DNA of 64,000 bases, taken from Agrococcus sp. SL85. Lineage in GTDB: Bacteria > Actinomycetota > Actinomycetes > Actinomycetales > Microbacteriaceae. The notes under the pieces are model-generated. The model ran no database searches and was not told the DNA's origin. It was given only the letters and a program-made list of their open reading frames with translations. Of this stretch, positions 26,631 through 35,947 are shown piece by piece. The DNA lies in NCBI RefSeq assembly GCF_026625845.1, contig NZ_CP113066.1, positions 744,001 to 808,000 of the forward strand, given 5' to 3'. The position numbers were made by a program, and so were the translations under genes. Within the stretch, counting starts at the first letter, position 1, and every line of letters begins with the position of its first letter.

Positions 26631-27406
26631 TCGCCACGGTGCTCCTCGCTTCGGTAGCGCTCTTCGGATCTGGCGCAGGTGAAGACGGAAACGCAGGCTT
26701 CTTCGACGAGGACCACCTCGAAGTCGCGGGCGAGCGCCTCTTGGACGGAACTCAACCCGCCGCTGACATTGCCGATAGCGACATCGACTGGGATGCGCTT
26801 TGGGAGCAGTACTTGGCCGACAGGCGAGCGTCGTGCGTCGCTGATCTCGATCCAGCTTTGTCGCCCTCGATGTGCGACATCATCGTCGTCGACCGCCGCC
26901 AACCTCCTCCTGTCGACGGCACCGACCCCATCACCATCGAGGACCTCGCCTCGTTCGAGCCGATCGTCGGCGAGCTCGTCGTCGAGCCCGACGGCTGGGG
27001 CGTCGTCGGCACGCCCACGAACTTCTACGCGACGGCCGAGTCGCACACGATGCAGGGCGACCTCTTCGGCGCCCCGGTCTCGGTGCGCTGGACCCCCACC
27101 TCCTACGCCTTCGACTACGGCGACGGCACCGTCGAGACCACGGAGGCCTCCGGGCGCGCCTGGCAGGGCACCGAGGAGCAGTGGACCGAGACCTCCACGA
27201 GCCACACCTACGCCGACCGCGAGGACGCGACCGCGACCCTCACGGTCACCTTCACCGCCGAGGTCGACGCCGGCGGCGGCTGGTTCCCCGTGCCGGGGAG
27301 CCTGCCGGTGCAGGCCCCGCCGATCGAGGTGAAGGTGTTCGAGGTCGACACCGTGCTCACCGACGGCGACTGCCGCGCGCACCCGACCGCGCCCGGCTGC
27401 GGCTAA
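26621..27406 (+). CDS. Exported protein with PKD-like domain
   Basis: 261 residues. A short signal peptide (MRLIATVLLASVALFGSGAG) without lipobox Cys. The first 90 codons continue the low-GC tract; the rest is normal GC. The C-terminal half contains 'YAFDYGDGTVETTEA' and 'THTYADREDATATLTVTF'-like spacing, as in PKD domains (beta-sandwich, protein or glycan binding). The ATG lies inside the end of the upstream lipoprotein gene. Confidence 0.65.
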   Translation: MRLIATVLLASVALFGSGAGEDGNAGFFDEDHLEVAGERLLDGTQPAADIADSDIDWDALWEQYLADRRASCVADLDPALSPSMCDIIVVDRRQPPPVDGTDPITIEDLASFEPIVGELVVEPDGWGVVGTPTNFYATAESHTMQGDLFGAPVSVRWTPTSYAFDYGDGTVETTEASGRAWQGTEEQWTETSTSHTYADREDATATLTVTFTAEVDAGGGWFPVPGSLPVQAPPIEVKVFEVDTVLTDGDCRAHPTAPGCG

Positions 27407-27437
27407 ACCCGACGCCGCCGGCGCTCGCCGCGCGGCG

Positions 27438-27449
27438 TAGGGTCGTGCC
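27438..27449 (+). promoter_or_regulatory. Leaderless -10 element
   Basis: TAGGGT (27438-27443), six bases before the ATG at 27450. Confidence 0.5.
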
Positions 27450-28430
<981 letters not shown>

Positions 28431-28578
28431 GACGCGGCAGCGTCACGGAACGGACACGATCTCCGGTCGGTTCCCGTGCGGAGGATTTGCCGAGGTACGC
28501 TCACCTCGACGACAGCACGACGGGCCCGGCCGACGGTCGTCCTCCAGCGCATCCGGGTCTGTCCCGAGAGTGCCACCG

Positions 28579-30291
28579 ATGCTGTCGACGCCCCCTGCCC
28601 GCGCACGCCGCGCCCTCCGCTCCCTCTTCGCCGGCGCCGCGGCGATCGCGACCGCGGCGGGCCTGCTGGTCGCCGCCCCTGCGGCCCCCGCGGAGGCCTC
28701 CTTCGGGGGCACCCCCAGCTGGATCGGCGGGAAGGACCTCTACGAGACCAGCGCGCTGATGTCGCGCCAGCAGGCGCCGTCGACCAGCGTCTATCTCACG
28801 AGCGGCGAGGCCGGCGGCGACGCGCTCGCCGCCCCACCCGCCGCCAACGCCGCGGGGGCGCACCTGCTGATGGTGCGCCGCGACTCCGTGCCCCCCGCGA
28901 TCGAGCAGCGGCTGCGCGAGCTGCAGCCGAGGTTCATCAACATCGTCGGCAGCCGCGCCGTGCTGTCGGACCGGCTGTGGGCGGACGTCCGGCGGATCCT
29001 GCCGAACGTCAAGATCTACCGCGTGGGCTCGAACGCGGGCGACCGGGTCGACTCAGCGCTCCGCCTCATGTTCAACATCCGCAACAGCGGCGGGGTGCTC
29101 GACGAGGTCTTCGTCATCGGCCGGAACGGCTATTCCGACGGCCTGGCCGCGGGCAACGTCGCCGCCCGCATCGGCGGCGCGATCGTGCCCGCGATGGGAG
29201 ACCCGGCGGCATGGGCGCAGCGGGTCCTGCCGGAGCTCCGGCGCGCACGAGCGGTCTACTTCGTCGGGGCTGGCAGCGTGCTGCCGCAGTCGTACTTCGC
29301 CGCGCTCGACGCGGTCCTGCCCGGCCACATCGGCATGGATCGGCTCGCGGGCCCCGATCGCTACGCGACGAATGCCGCGCTGATCGATCGCTTCGTGCCG
29401 GGCATCAGCGCCCGCCAGGGCTACCTCATCGCCGGCAACGGCCACGGGGACACCGTCGGCGCATCGGTGCTCGCGGCGCGGCAGGACTCGGTGATGCTCC
29501 TCTCCGGCCGGGCCTGTCACGACCACACCGCGGTCCCCGAGCAGCTGGACCGCCTCCAGGTCGATCGCATCGTCGGCATCGGCACGAAGTTCTGGATCGC
29601 GGAGTCGGCACTCCGGATGCGGCTGTGTGACGGCAGCGCCTACCGGTCGCAGCACGGGCCTGACCCGTCGATGCCGCAGCTCCAGCCCGTCGAGACGGCA
29701 CCCGACACCGGCTGGCTGCAGCGCCGGGCCGGCCAGATGCTCGGCACCTTCCGAGGCGGCACGCTCTCCGGCGGCGCCGGCCACCACGAGGTGCAGCTAC
29801 CCGCAAACGCATACTGGGGCGTGCTTCGAGCGACGCACGCGATGGTCGGCTCCGGCGACTTCACGGTGACCGCGCACAGCAGCCGGACCGATCTGACCGA
29901 GATCGTCGTCGCCGACACCGGCGATGCGTTCGACGGCAGCGGCCTGATCGCACCGATCGACATGGCCTACGCCCCGGAGTGGCTCGAGATCGACGCCGAG
30001 GGGCCGTGGACGATCCTGGCGCAGGACCTGCGCTACGCGTACAGCGGCGGTTTCCACGGCACCGACTCGCACGTCGGCCTGGTCGGCGGCGACTGGGGGC
30101 GCACACTCGTGAACGAGCCCCGCGGCTCGCACCTCACGGTGCGCCAGATCGGCTTCTGGTCTGGCCTCGGCCCGACCCTGCAGGCCCGGCCGGGTGAATC
30201 TCGGTCGGTCGCGCTGCTGCAGGAGCCGATGGTCCTGCAGATCGTGCAGGACGGCGCCCCGGACGACGGCTGGGCGCTCCAGCTGCGCTAG
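28579..30291 (+). CDS. Cell wall-binding repeat 2 (CWB2) protein
   Basis: 570 residues. An export signal ('ARRALRSLFAGAAAIATAAG' then 'AAPAEA'), followed by repeats of CWB2 type at about residues 45-350, each about 95 residues: 'VYLTSGEAGGDALAA', 'VFVIGRNGYSDGLAAGNVA' and 'GYLIAGNGHGDTVGASVLAA' are homologous positions. A beta-rich C-terminal region of unknown function follows. CWB2 domains hold proteins to cell-wall polymers. TACGCT at 28494-28499 may be its -10. Its stop overlaps that of the convergent DUF2277 gene in CTAG. Confidence 0.82.
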   Translation: MLSTPPARARRALRSLFAGAAAIATAAGLLVAAPAAPAEASFGGTPSWIGGKDLYETSALMSRQQAPSTSVYLTSGEAGGDALAAPPAANAAGAHLLMVRRDSVPPAIEQRLRELQPRFINIVGSRAVLSDRLWADVRRILPNVKIYRVGSNAGDRVDSALRLMFNIRNSGGVLDEVFVIGRNGYSDGLAAGNVAARIGGAIVPAMGDPAAWAQRVLPELRRARAVYFVGAGSVLPQSYFAALDAVLPGHIGMDRLAGPDRYATNAALIDRFVPGISARQGYLIAGNGHGDTVGASVLAARQDSVMLLSGRACHDHTAVPEQLDRLQVDRIVGIGTKFWIAESALRMRLCDGSAYRSQHGPDPSMPQLQPVETAPDTGWLQRRAGQMLGTFRGGTLSGGAGHHEVQLPANAYWGVLRATHAMVGSGDFTVTAHSSRTDLTEIVVADTGDAFDGSGLIAPIDMAYAPEWLEIDAEGPWTILAQDLRYAYSGGFHGTDSHVGLVGGDWGRTLVNEPRGSHLTVRQIGFWSGLGPTLQARPGESRSVALLQEPMVLQIVQDGAPDDGWALQLR

Positions 30292-30569
30292 GACACGGCG
30301 GCCGCCCGCGCGGCGAGCCGCGCCCGCACCTCCGGGCGCCGGAGGGGCGGCACCGTGCTGGGCGGCTGCCGCCGCTCGGGGAGCGCCGCCAGCAGGTGCT
30401 CGGTGCTGTGCGCGATCTCGGCGACGGCCCGCTCGAACGCCTCGCGCGTGCGATCGGTGGGATGCGTGATGCCCGAGACCTTGCGCACGTACTGCCGGGC
30501 GGCCGCCTCGACCTCGTCGTCGGTCGCGGCCGGCTCCAGACCCCGCAGCTCGGTGATGTTCCTGCACAT
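30288..30569 (-). CDS. DUF2277 family protein
   Basis: 93 residues starting MCRNITELRGLEPAATDDEV, the typical DUF2277 opening; 'RQYVRKVSGITHPT' is also conserved in the family. Function unknown. Small and helical, cytoplasmic. Its TAG is interlocked with the TAG of the CWB2 gene, with no room for a separate terminator between them. Confidence 0.88.
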   Translation of the reverse strand: MCRNITELRGLEPAATDDEVEAAARQYVRKVSGITHPTDRTREAFERAVAEIAHSTEHLLAALPERRQPPSTVPPLRRPEVRARLAARAAAVS

Positions 30570-30631
30570 GCCGGTCAGGCTAGGGCGGGGCGGCGCGGCC
30601 CGCCAGGGCTGGACGGCCGGGCCCGGCGGGG

Positions 30632-30678
30632 CCTCGTGACGGCAGCGCCTCCGGCGCGGCCTCCTCGACCAACGGAGG
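30632..30678 (+). repeat. Dispersed 45-bp palindromic repeat, copy 1
   Basis: Begins CCTCGTGACGGCAGCGCC and ends with GGAGG. A second copy in the same orientation at 32531-32575 matches it over the first ~35 bases with a few differences. The end of this copy can fold (GCCTCC with GGAGGC). It is intergenic here. Confidence 0.5.
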
Positions 30679-30696
30679 CTCCGCGAGAGGACGAAC

Positions 30697-30718
30697 CGGG
30701 GCGGCGGACGCCGCCCCG
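30697..30718 (-). terminator. Terminator of the ATP-grasp/alpha-E/transglutaminase operon
   Basis: CGGGGCGGCG, two-base loop, CGCCGCCCCG, directly after the transglutaminase stop on the minus strand. Confidence 0.6.
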
Positions 30719-30720
30719 CC

Positions 30721-31566
30721 TCAGCTCTCCTTCGTGATCTCCACCGACACGAAGAGCTGGCTCTTGCCCGCGCCCGCGTAGACGCCGCGCAGCGGCGGCA
30801 CGTCGTTGTAGTCGCGCCCGAGGCCCACCTTCACGTGGCGCTCGCCGATGTCGATGAGGTTCGTCGGGTCCCACGCCGACCACTCGCCCGTGAACCACTC
30901 GACCCACGCGTGCGACTCGCCGCGGATCGTCTCGCCGATCTGCGCGTTCGGCTTCGGGTGCAGGTAGCCCGAGACGTAGCGCGCGGGGATGCCGACGGCG
31001 CGCAGCGCGCCGATCGTGATGTGCGCGATGTCCTGGCAGACGCCCTTGCGGTTGGGCCAGGCCTCGGAGGCGAGCGTGTGCACGTGCGTGACGCCCGACA
31101 TGTACTCCATCTGCTCGCCCACCATCCGCGCGATCCGCGCCGCCGCCTCGCCGGGCGTCGCCGCGGCGTCGGCCACCTCGCGCGCCGCCGCCACGAGGTC
31201 GGCGGTGGGGCGCGTGCGCGGCGTCTGCGCGAGCTGCTCCACGTACTGCGAGGCGCGCTGCGACACCTTGCCCAGCTGCTCCCACGTGAGGTCGTGGCCG
31301 CCCGTGAGGCGCGGCCGCACCTCGACGAGGCTCGTGGCGGTCAGCTGCAGCTCGGTGTGCGGCTGCAGCACGTCGAACGAGACGACCTTCGTGCCCCAGT
31401 AGTCCTCGTACGTGTTGACCGATGTGTTGGGGCGGATGTCGAGGTTGGAGTAGATGACGAACTGGCCGTCGGAGGTCGACGGCAGCATGCGCGACTCGTT
31501 GTAGGAGGCCATCGCCGGCTGCTCGTAGCGGTAGCCGGTGGTGTGGCGGATGCGGATGCGGCTCAC
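30721..31566 (-). CDS. Transglutaminase-like protein of the alpha-E/ATP-grasp operon
   Basis: 281 residues from the GTG at 31566, which overlaps the alpha-E stop. An N-terminal beta domain ('IRIRHTTGYRYEQPAMASYNE') precedes a transglutaminase core with the catalytic Cys in 'NRKGVCQDIAHI' (about residue 167), His in 'ESHAWVEWF' and Asp in 'WDPTN'. Such proteins act as proteases or amide-bond enzymes. Third gene of a three-gene set found across bacteria, thought to make, move or cut peptide-like bonds; the product is unknown. Confidence 0.88.
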   Translation of the reverse strand: MSRIRIRHTTGYRYEQPAMASYNESRMLPSTSDGQFVIYSNLDIRPNTSVNTYEDYWGTKVVSFDVLQPHTELQLTATSLVEVRPRLTGGHDLTWEQLGKVSQRASQYVEQLAQTPRTRPTADLVAAAREVADAAATPGEAAARIARMVGEQMEYMSGVTHVHTLASEAWPNRKGVCQDIAHITIGALRAVGIPARYVSGYLHPKPNAQIGETIRGESHAWVEWFTGEWSAWDPTNLIDIGERHVKVGLGRDYNDVPPLRGVYAGAGKSQLFVSVEITKES

Positions 31567-32495
31567 GATGCCTCCCTCGTCCAGGCGGGCATGTTGTGGG
31601 TGGGGAAGTAGCGCTCCCGCACCGCGTTCGACACCGCGGTCGTCGTCGTCTGCACGCGATCCATCACCGCGGGCAGGTCCTCGATGATCTCCTGGATGGG
31701 CCGGAACTCCAGCTGCGCGCGGATCTGCCCCAGCATCCGCTGCGCCGAGTCGACGTAGCCGACGCGCTCCTGGCGCGGCTCGATGTCGCGCAGGCACTGC
31801 TCGGCCGAGAGCACCGAGAACAGGATCGAGCGGGGGAAGAGGCGGTCGAGCAGCAGGAACTCGGCCGCGTTCGTCGACGAGGGCACGCCGCGGTAGGTGC
31901 GCAGGTACGCCTCGTAGGCACCCACCGAGCGGAGGATCGTGGTCCAGGAGGGGCCCGTGGCCTCGGTGAGCGTGCGCGTGGCGAGGAGGCGCGCCACCAT
32001 GTCGGCGCGCTCGATGGAGCGGCCGAGCGTGAAGAAGCTCCACGCGTCGTCGCGGCTCGCGGTGGAGTCGGAGATGCCCGTGGCCAGCGCCGAGCGCTCG
32101 CGCACCCAGCTGAACATGCCGGAGACCTGCTCGGTGGCGACGCGGCGCGGCATGTTGGCGTAGGTGGTGTTGAGCACCTCCCACAGCTCGGTCGAGATGA
32201 TCTCGCGGGCCCGGCGCGCGTTCTCGCGCGCGGCGTTCACCGAGTAGGCGATCGACGCGGGCTGCGAGCGGTCGGTCGCGAGGGAGTTGACGACGTCGAC
32301 GCGCGTCAGCTTCCGCTCCGGCGGGGCGTCATGGCCCATGACGCCGAGGAGCGCGCGGCAGGCGGTGTCCTCGTCGACCGCGACGTCCTCGAGCAGGAGC
32401 TGCAGGTAGACGTCGAGGATGCGGGCGGTGCCGTCGGCCCGCTCGATGTAGCGGCCGATCCAGAACAGGCTCTCGGCGATGCGGGAGAGCATCAT
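31563..32495 (-). CDS. Alpha-E domain protein
   Basis: 310 residues, all-helical, beginning MMLSRIAESLFWIGRYIERA, the hallmark opening of the alpha-E family (COG2307). Further conserved stretches are 'NARRAREIISTELWEVLN' and 'FFTLGRSIERADM'. No enzyme activity is known; it always accompanies a circularly permuted ATP-grasp and a transglutaminase, as here, so it may be a scaffold. The ATG overlaps the ATP-grasp stop by four bases. Confidence 0.9.
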   Translation of the reverse strand: MMLSRIAESLFWIGRYIERADGTARILDVYLQLLLEDVAVDEDTACRALLGVMGHDAPPERKLTRVDVVNSLATDRSQPASIAYSVNAARENARRAREIISTELWEVLNTTYANMPRRVATEQVSGMFSWVRERSALATGISDSTASRDDAWSFFTLGRSIERADMVARLLATRTLTEATGPSWTTILRSVGAYEAYLRTYRGVPSSTNAAEFLLLDRLFPRSILFSVLSAEQCLRDIEPRQERVGYVDSAQRMLGQIRAQLEFRPIQEIIEDLPAVMDRVQTTTTAVSNAVRERYFPTHNMPAWTREAS

Positions 32496-34192
32496 GCGGG
32501 GTCTCCGTCCTCTCGGATCGCTGCGGCGGGTCTCGTGCCGGCAGCGCCTGCGGCGCGGCCTCGGCGACCGGCGGACGCGGCCTGCTGCTGCTGCTCGGAC
32601 TGCCCTCGCGGGCCGTCCTGCGGCGACTGGTCCTGCGGGTGGTCGGCGACCGGAACGATGGGCATCGAGCGCGTGATCGGCTCGCCCGAGGCGCCGAACT
32701 CGGCGTCGTGGTCGACGACCGGCAGCTGCTCGCGCGGATCCGCGAGCACCCAGGTGTCCTTCGACCCGCCGCCCTGCGACGAGTTGACGACCAGCTGGCC
32801 CTCCGGCAGGGCGACGCGCGTGAGGCCGCCCGGCAGCACCCACACGGTGTTGCCGTCGTTGACGGCGAAGGGGCGCAGGTCGACGTGGCGGGGGCGCATG
32901 CCGTCCTCGACGAGCGTCGGGATGGTCGAGAGCTGCACGACGGGCTGCGCGATCCAGCCGCGCGGGTCGTCGAGCAGCCGCTGCTTGAGCGCATCGAGCT
33001 CCTCCTGCGTGGCGTCGGGGCCCACGACGAGGCCCTTGCCGCCCGAGCCGTCGACGGGCTTCACGACCAGCTCGTGCAGTCGGTCGATGACCTCCTCGAG
33101 CTGGCCGGGCTCCTCGAGCCGCCACGTGTCGACGTTCTTGAGGATCGGCTCCTCGGACAGGTAGTAGCGGATGAGCTCGGGCACGTAGGTGTAGACGAGC
33201 TTGTCGTCGGCGATGCCGTTGCCGACGGCGTTCGCGATCGTGACGTTGCCGAGGCGCGCCGCGAGCATGAGGCCGGGGCTGCCGAGCATCGAGTCGGCCC
33301 GGAACTGCAGCGGGTCGAGGAAGTCGTCGTCGACGCGGCGGTAGATGACGTCGACGCGCGCCGGCCCCTCGGTCGTGCGCATGTAGACGCGGCCGCCGCT
33401 CGTGAACAGGTCGCGGCCCTCCACGAGCTCGACGCCCATGAGGCGCGCGAGCAGCGTGTGCTCGAAGTAGGCGGAGTTGTAGACGCCGGGCGTGAGCACG
33501 ACGACGCGCGGGTCGTCGACGCCCGCGGGCGCGGCGGCGCGCAGCGCGTGGAGCAGCTTGTCGCAGTAGTCGCCCACGGGGCGCACGCGCATCGAGGCGA
33601 ACATCTCGGGCAGCGTCTGGGCGATGACGCGGCGGTTGGAGATCACGTAGGAGACGCCGGAGGGCACGCGCACGTTGTCCTCGAGCACCCGCCACTCCCC
33701 CTCCTGGTCGCGGATGAGGTCGATGCCCGAGACGTGGATGCGCACGCCGTTCGCACCCGTGATGCCGGCCGCCTGGCGGTGGAAGTGGTTCGAGGAGGAG
33801 ATGAGCTTCGCGGGGATGATGCCGTCCTCGACGGCGCGCTGCGGCCCGTACATGTCGGCCAGGAACGCCTCGAGCGCGCGCACGCGCTGCTGCACGCCCG
33901 ACTCCACGTGCCGCCAGTCCTCGGCGGTGATGATGCGCGGCACGGCGTCGAGCGGGAAGGGCCGCTCCTCGCCCGCGAAGTCGAAGGTGACGCCCTGCGC
34001 GAGGTAGGAGGTGGCGAGCGCGTCGGAGCGCGCCCGGAGGTCGTCCTTCGTCAGCTCGGACAGGGCCTCGTGGATCGCCGCGTACGGCTTGCGCGCCACG
34101 CCCTTCGCCTCGAACATCTCGTCCCACGCGGTGCCGGTGCGCTTGCGCGGGTTCGCGAAGGGCTTGTCGTAGTCGTCGAACAGATCGCCCAT
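32492..34192 (-). CDS. Circularly permuted type 2 ATP-grasp protein
   Basis: 566 residues. 'VRVPSGVSYVISNRRV', 'LTPGVYNSAYFEHTLLAR' and 'LVVKPVDGSGGKGLVVGP' (nucleotide-binding glycine loop) are diagnostic of this family (formerly DUF404/DUF407). It should ligate a carboxylate to an amine using ATP. The last ~60 residues are Gln/Arg/Ala-rich and include a dispersed repeat (32531-32575), so the native C-terminus was probably extended. First gene of the three-gene operon. Confidence 0.92.
   Translation of the reverse strand: MGDLFDDYDKPFANPRKRTGTAWDEMFEAKGVARKPYAAIHEALSELTKDDLRARSDALATSYLAQGVTFDFAGEERPFPLDAVPRIITAEDWRHVESGVQQRVRALEAFLADMYGPQRAVEDGIIPAKLISSSNHFHRQAAGITGANGVRIHVSGIDLIRDQEGEWRVLEDNVRVPSGVSYVISNRRVIAQTLPEMFASMRVRPVGDYCDKLLHALRAAAPAGVDDPRVVVLTPGVYNSAYFEHTLLARLMGVELVEGRDLFTSGGRVYMRTTEGPARVDVIYRRVDDDFLDPLQFRADSMLGSPGLMLAARLGNVTIANAVGNGIADDKLVYTYVPELIRYYLSEEPILKNVDTWRLEEPGQLEEVIDRLHELVVKPVDGSGGKGLVVGPDATQEELDALKQRLLDDPRGWIAQPVVQLSTIPTLVEDGMRPRHVDLRPFAVNDGNTVWVLPGGLTRVALPEGQLVVNSSQGGGSKDTWVLADPREQLPVVDHDAEFGASGEPITRSMPIVPVADHPQDQSPQDGPRGQSEQQQQAASAGRRGRAAGAAGTRPAAAIREDGDPA
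32531..32575 (+). repeat. Dispersed 45-bp repeat, copy 2, inside a coding region
   Basis: Begins TCTCGTGCCGGCAGCGCC; compare 30632-30678. It falls in the low-complexity C-terminal tail of the ATP-grasp protein and supplies about fifteen codons there without breaking the frame. Confidence 0.5.
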
Positions 34193-34257
34193 GTCGCGAG
34201 CCTAGTCGGCGGCCTGTTTCCGGCTCGTGACGGCGCTCCCAGGTGCGCGGGGCAGCG

Positions 34258-34983
34258 TCAGCGGCGATCGGCGGCGCGGATGATCCGCGCGGAGGCCGTG
34301 GCCATGTGCGCGGCCATCGCGCGCTCGGCGGCGACCGGGTCGCCCGCGGCGATCGCCTCGGCGACCGCGGCGTGCTCGCGGATCGCGGCCTCGATGTCGG
34401 CGGGGTCGTCGACGGCGTTGTCGAACCAGACCCGCAGGAGCGAGCGCGAGGTCGAGAGCAGCTCGGCGAGGATGCGGTTGCCGCCCATCGCCGCGACGTG
34501 CTGGTGGAAGGCGACGTCGTGCTCGACGTAGGCCGCCGATCCGACCGCGGAGCGCTGCAGCTCGACGAGCGCGCGCAGCCGCGCCGCGTCGGCGTCCTGC
34601 ACCCGCGCGGCGGCGGTCTCGGCCGCGGCGCGCTCGAGCGCGCCGCGCACGACCGCGAGGTCCTCGACGCGCTCATGGTCGAGCAGCATCGACCACGAGA
34701 GCGTCTGCGGCAGCAGCTCGGAGGTGGCGCCGCGCAGGTAGGTGCCGGAGCCCGCGCGCGTCTGCACGACCCCGAGCACCTCGAGGGCGGCGATCGCCTC
34801 GCGGACCGCCGAGCGGCCGACGCCGAGCGCCTCCGCGAGCGCCCGCTCGCCGGGCAGCCGGTCGCCGGGCACCATGGCGTCGCCCAGCAGCAGCGCGAGC
34901 AGCTGCTGCGCCACGGAGCCGCTCGCCGAGGTGGCGGTGCCCGCCGTGCGCCGCAGGGCATCGAGCAGGGCGTCGTCCGTCAC
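34258..34983 (-). CDS. GntR-family regulator, FadR/FCD subfamily
   Basis: 241 residues from a GTG at 34983. Winged helix at about residues 20-85 ('LPGERALAEALGVGRSAVRE'), FCD domain with 'YVEHDVAFHQHVAAMGGN' and 'IREHAAVAEAI'. It is divergent from the isomerase/oxidoisomerase/GntP operon, with a palindromic site in the 124-base gap, and should control it. It is not closely similar to the other three GntR proteins of the window. Confidence 0.88.
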   Translation of the reverse strand: MTDDALLDALRRTAGTATSASGSVAQQLLALLLGDAMVPGDRLPGERALAEALGVGRSAVREAIAALEVLGVVQTRAGSGTYLRGATSELLPQTLSWSMLLDHERVEDLAVVRGALERAAAETAAARVQDADAARLRALVELQRSAVGSAAYVEHDVAFHQHVAAMGGNRILAELLSTSRSLLRVWFDNAVDDPADIEAAIREHAAVAEAIAAGDPVAAERAMAAHMATASARIIRAADRR

Positions 34984-35014
34984 AGCGCCAGCGTAGCCAA
35001 GGTCAGCATCTCAA

Positions 35015-35057
35015 ATTGGTCAACCGGTTGCGCGATCGCATCGACGCGGAGTACGGT
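35015..35057 (+). promoter_or_regulatory. Operator and promoter of the isomerase/GntP operon
   Basis: CAACCGGTTG (35021-35030) is a perfect 10-bp palindrome and extends left to ATTGGTCAACC. TTGCGC (35028-35033) and TACGGT (35052-35057) with an 18-base spacer form a plausible promoter, so the palindrome overlaps the -35. Confidence 0.6.
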
Positions 35058-35107
35058 GACCGAGGCCGCGCGACGACCGCCGGCCGAGCGCACAACGGAG
35101 TAGCAGC

Positions 35108-35947
35108 ATGGATGTCGGCATCGGCTCGTACGCGATGTTCTGGGAGTGGCACGACCACCCGGACCCCATCGGCATCGAGGGCATGCTCGACCGCGCCGCC
35201 GAGCTCGGGTGCGCCGTCTTCGAGGTCTGCGACGACCCGCGCATCGAGGACCGCTCCGCGCAGGGGCTCGCCGCGCTCCGCGCCCGCGCCGCCGACCTGG
35301 GCCTGCGCCTGCAGCTCGGCACCCGCGGCATCGACCCCGCGCACCTGGCCCGCTGGATCGACATCGCCGAGGCGCTCGACGCCCGCGTGCTGCGATCGAT
35401 GGTGCAGCGGCCCGATGCCGAGCGCGGCGTCGAGCACGTCGCCGAGGTCCTCGCGGCGAGCCTGCCGCGCCTCGAGGCCGCGGGCGTCGCGCTCGCGCTC
35501 GAGACCTACGAGCAGGTGCCCACCGCCACGCTCGTCGGCGCGATCGAGGCCGTGGGCTCGCCGCTCGTCGGCGCCACGCTCGACCCCGCCAACTGCATCG
35601 CCGCGCTCGAGCGCCCCGTCGACGTCGTCGAGGCGGTCGCGCCCCACGCGCTCGACCTGCACGTGAAGGACTTCCGCTTCGACCGCCAGCCGGGCTGGGT
35701 CGGCTTCCAGCTCACCGGCGCCCGCATGGGCTCGGGCCAGCTCGACCTCCAGCACGAGCTGGACGCCGTGCACGCCGCCGGCCGCGCTCCCGCCGCGATC
35801 GTCGAGCACTGGCTGCCCTGGCAGGGCTCGAGCGCCGCCTCCGTCGCGCTCGAGCGCGACTGGACCGCGGCGACCCTCGCCGCGCTCGCCGCCTGGACTC
35901 CCTCCCCCTCCACCACCACCACCACCGACGAAGGAGTTGCCCGATGA
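35108..35947 (+). CDS. TIM-barrel sugar phosphate isomerase/epimerase family protein
   Basis: 279 residues. Opens MDVGIGSYAMFWEWH; 'LALETYEQVPTATLVGAI' (metal Glu), 'GATLDPANCIAAL' (Asp) and 'DLHVKDFRF' (His/Asp) are in the usual order for xylose-isomerase-like barrels of the hydroxypyruvate-isomerase/epimerase group. Probably isomerises a keto-acid or keto-sugar made or used by the oxidoisomerase that overlaps it (ATGA). The C-terminal Thr-rich tail is short and may be disordered. Confidence 0.85.
   Translation: MDVGIGSYAMFWEWHDHPDPIGIEGMLDRAAELGCAVFEVCDDPRIEDRSAQGLAALRARAADLGLRLQLGTRGIDPAHLARWIDIAEALDARVLRSMVQRPDAERGVEHVAEVLAASLPRLEAAGVALALETYEQVPTATLVGAIEAVGSPLVGATLDPANCIAALERPVDVVEAVAPHALDLHVKDFRFDRQPGWVGFQLTGARMGSGQLDLQHELDAVHAAGRAPAAIVEHWLPWQGSSAASVALERDWTAATLAALAAWTPSPSTTTTTDEGVAR

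Noticed and set aside
26100..27406. Toxin-antitoxin or polymorphic-toxin pair
   Set aside because: The ten-base overlap and low GC prompted the idea, but both proteins have export signals and no toxin or immunity motif was seen.
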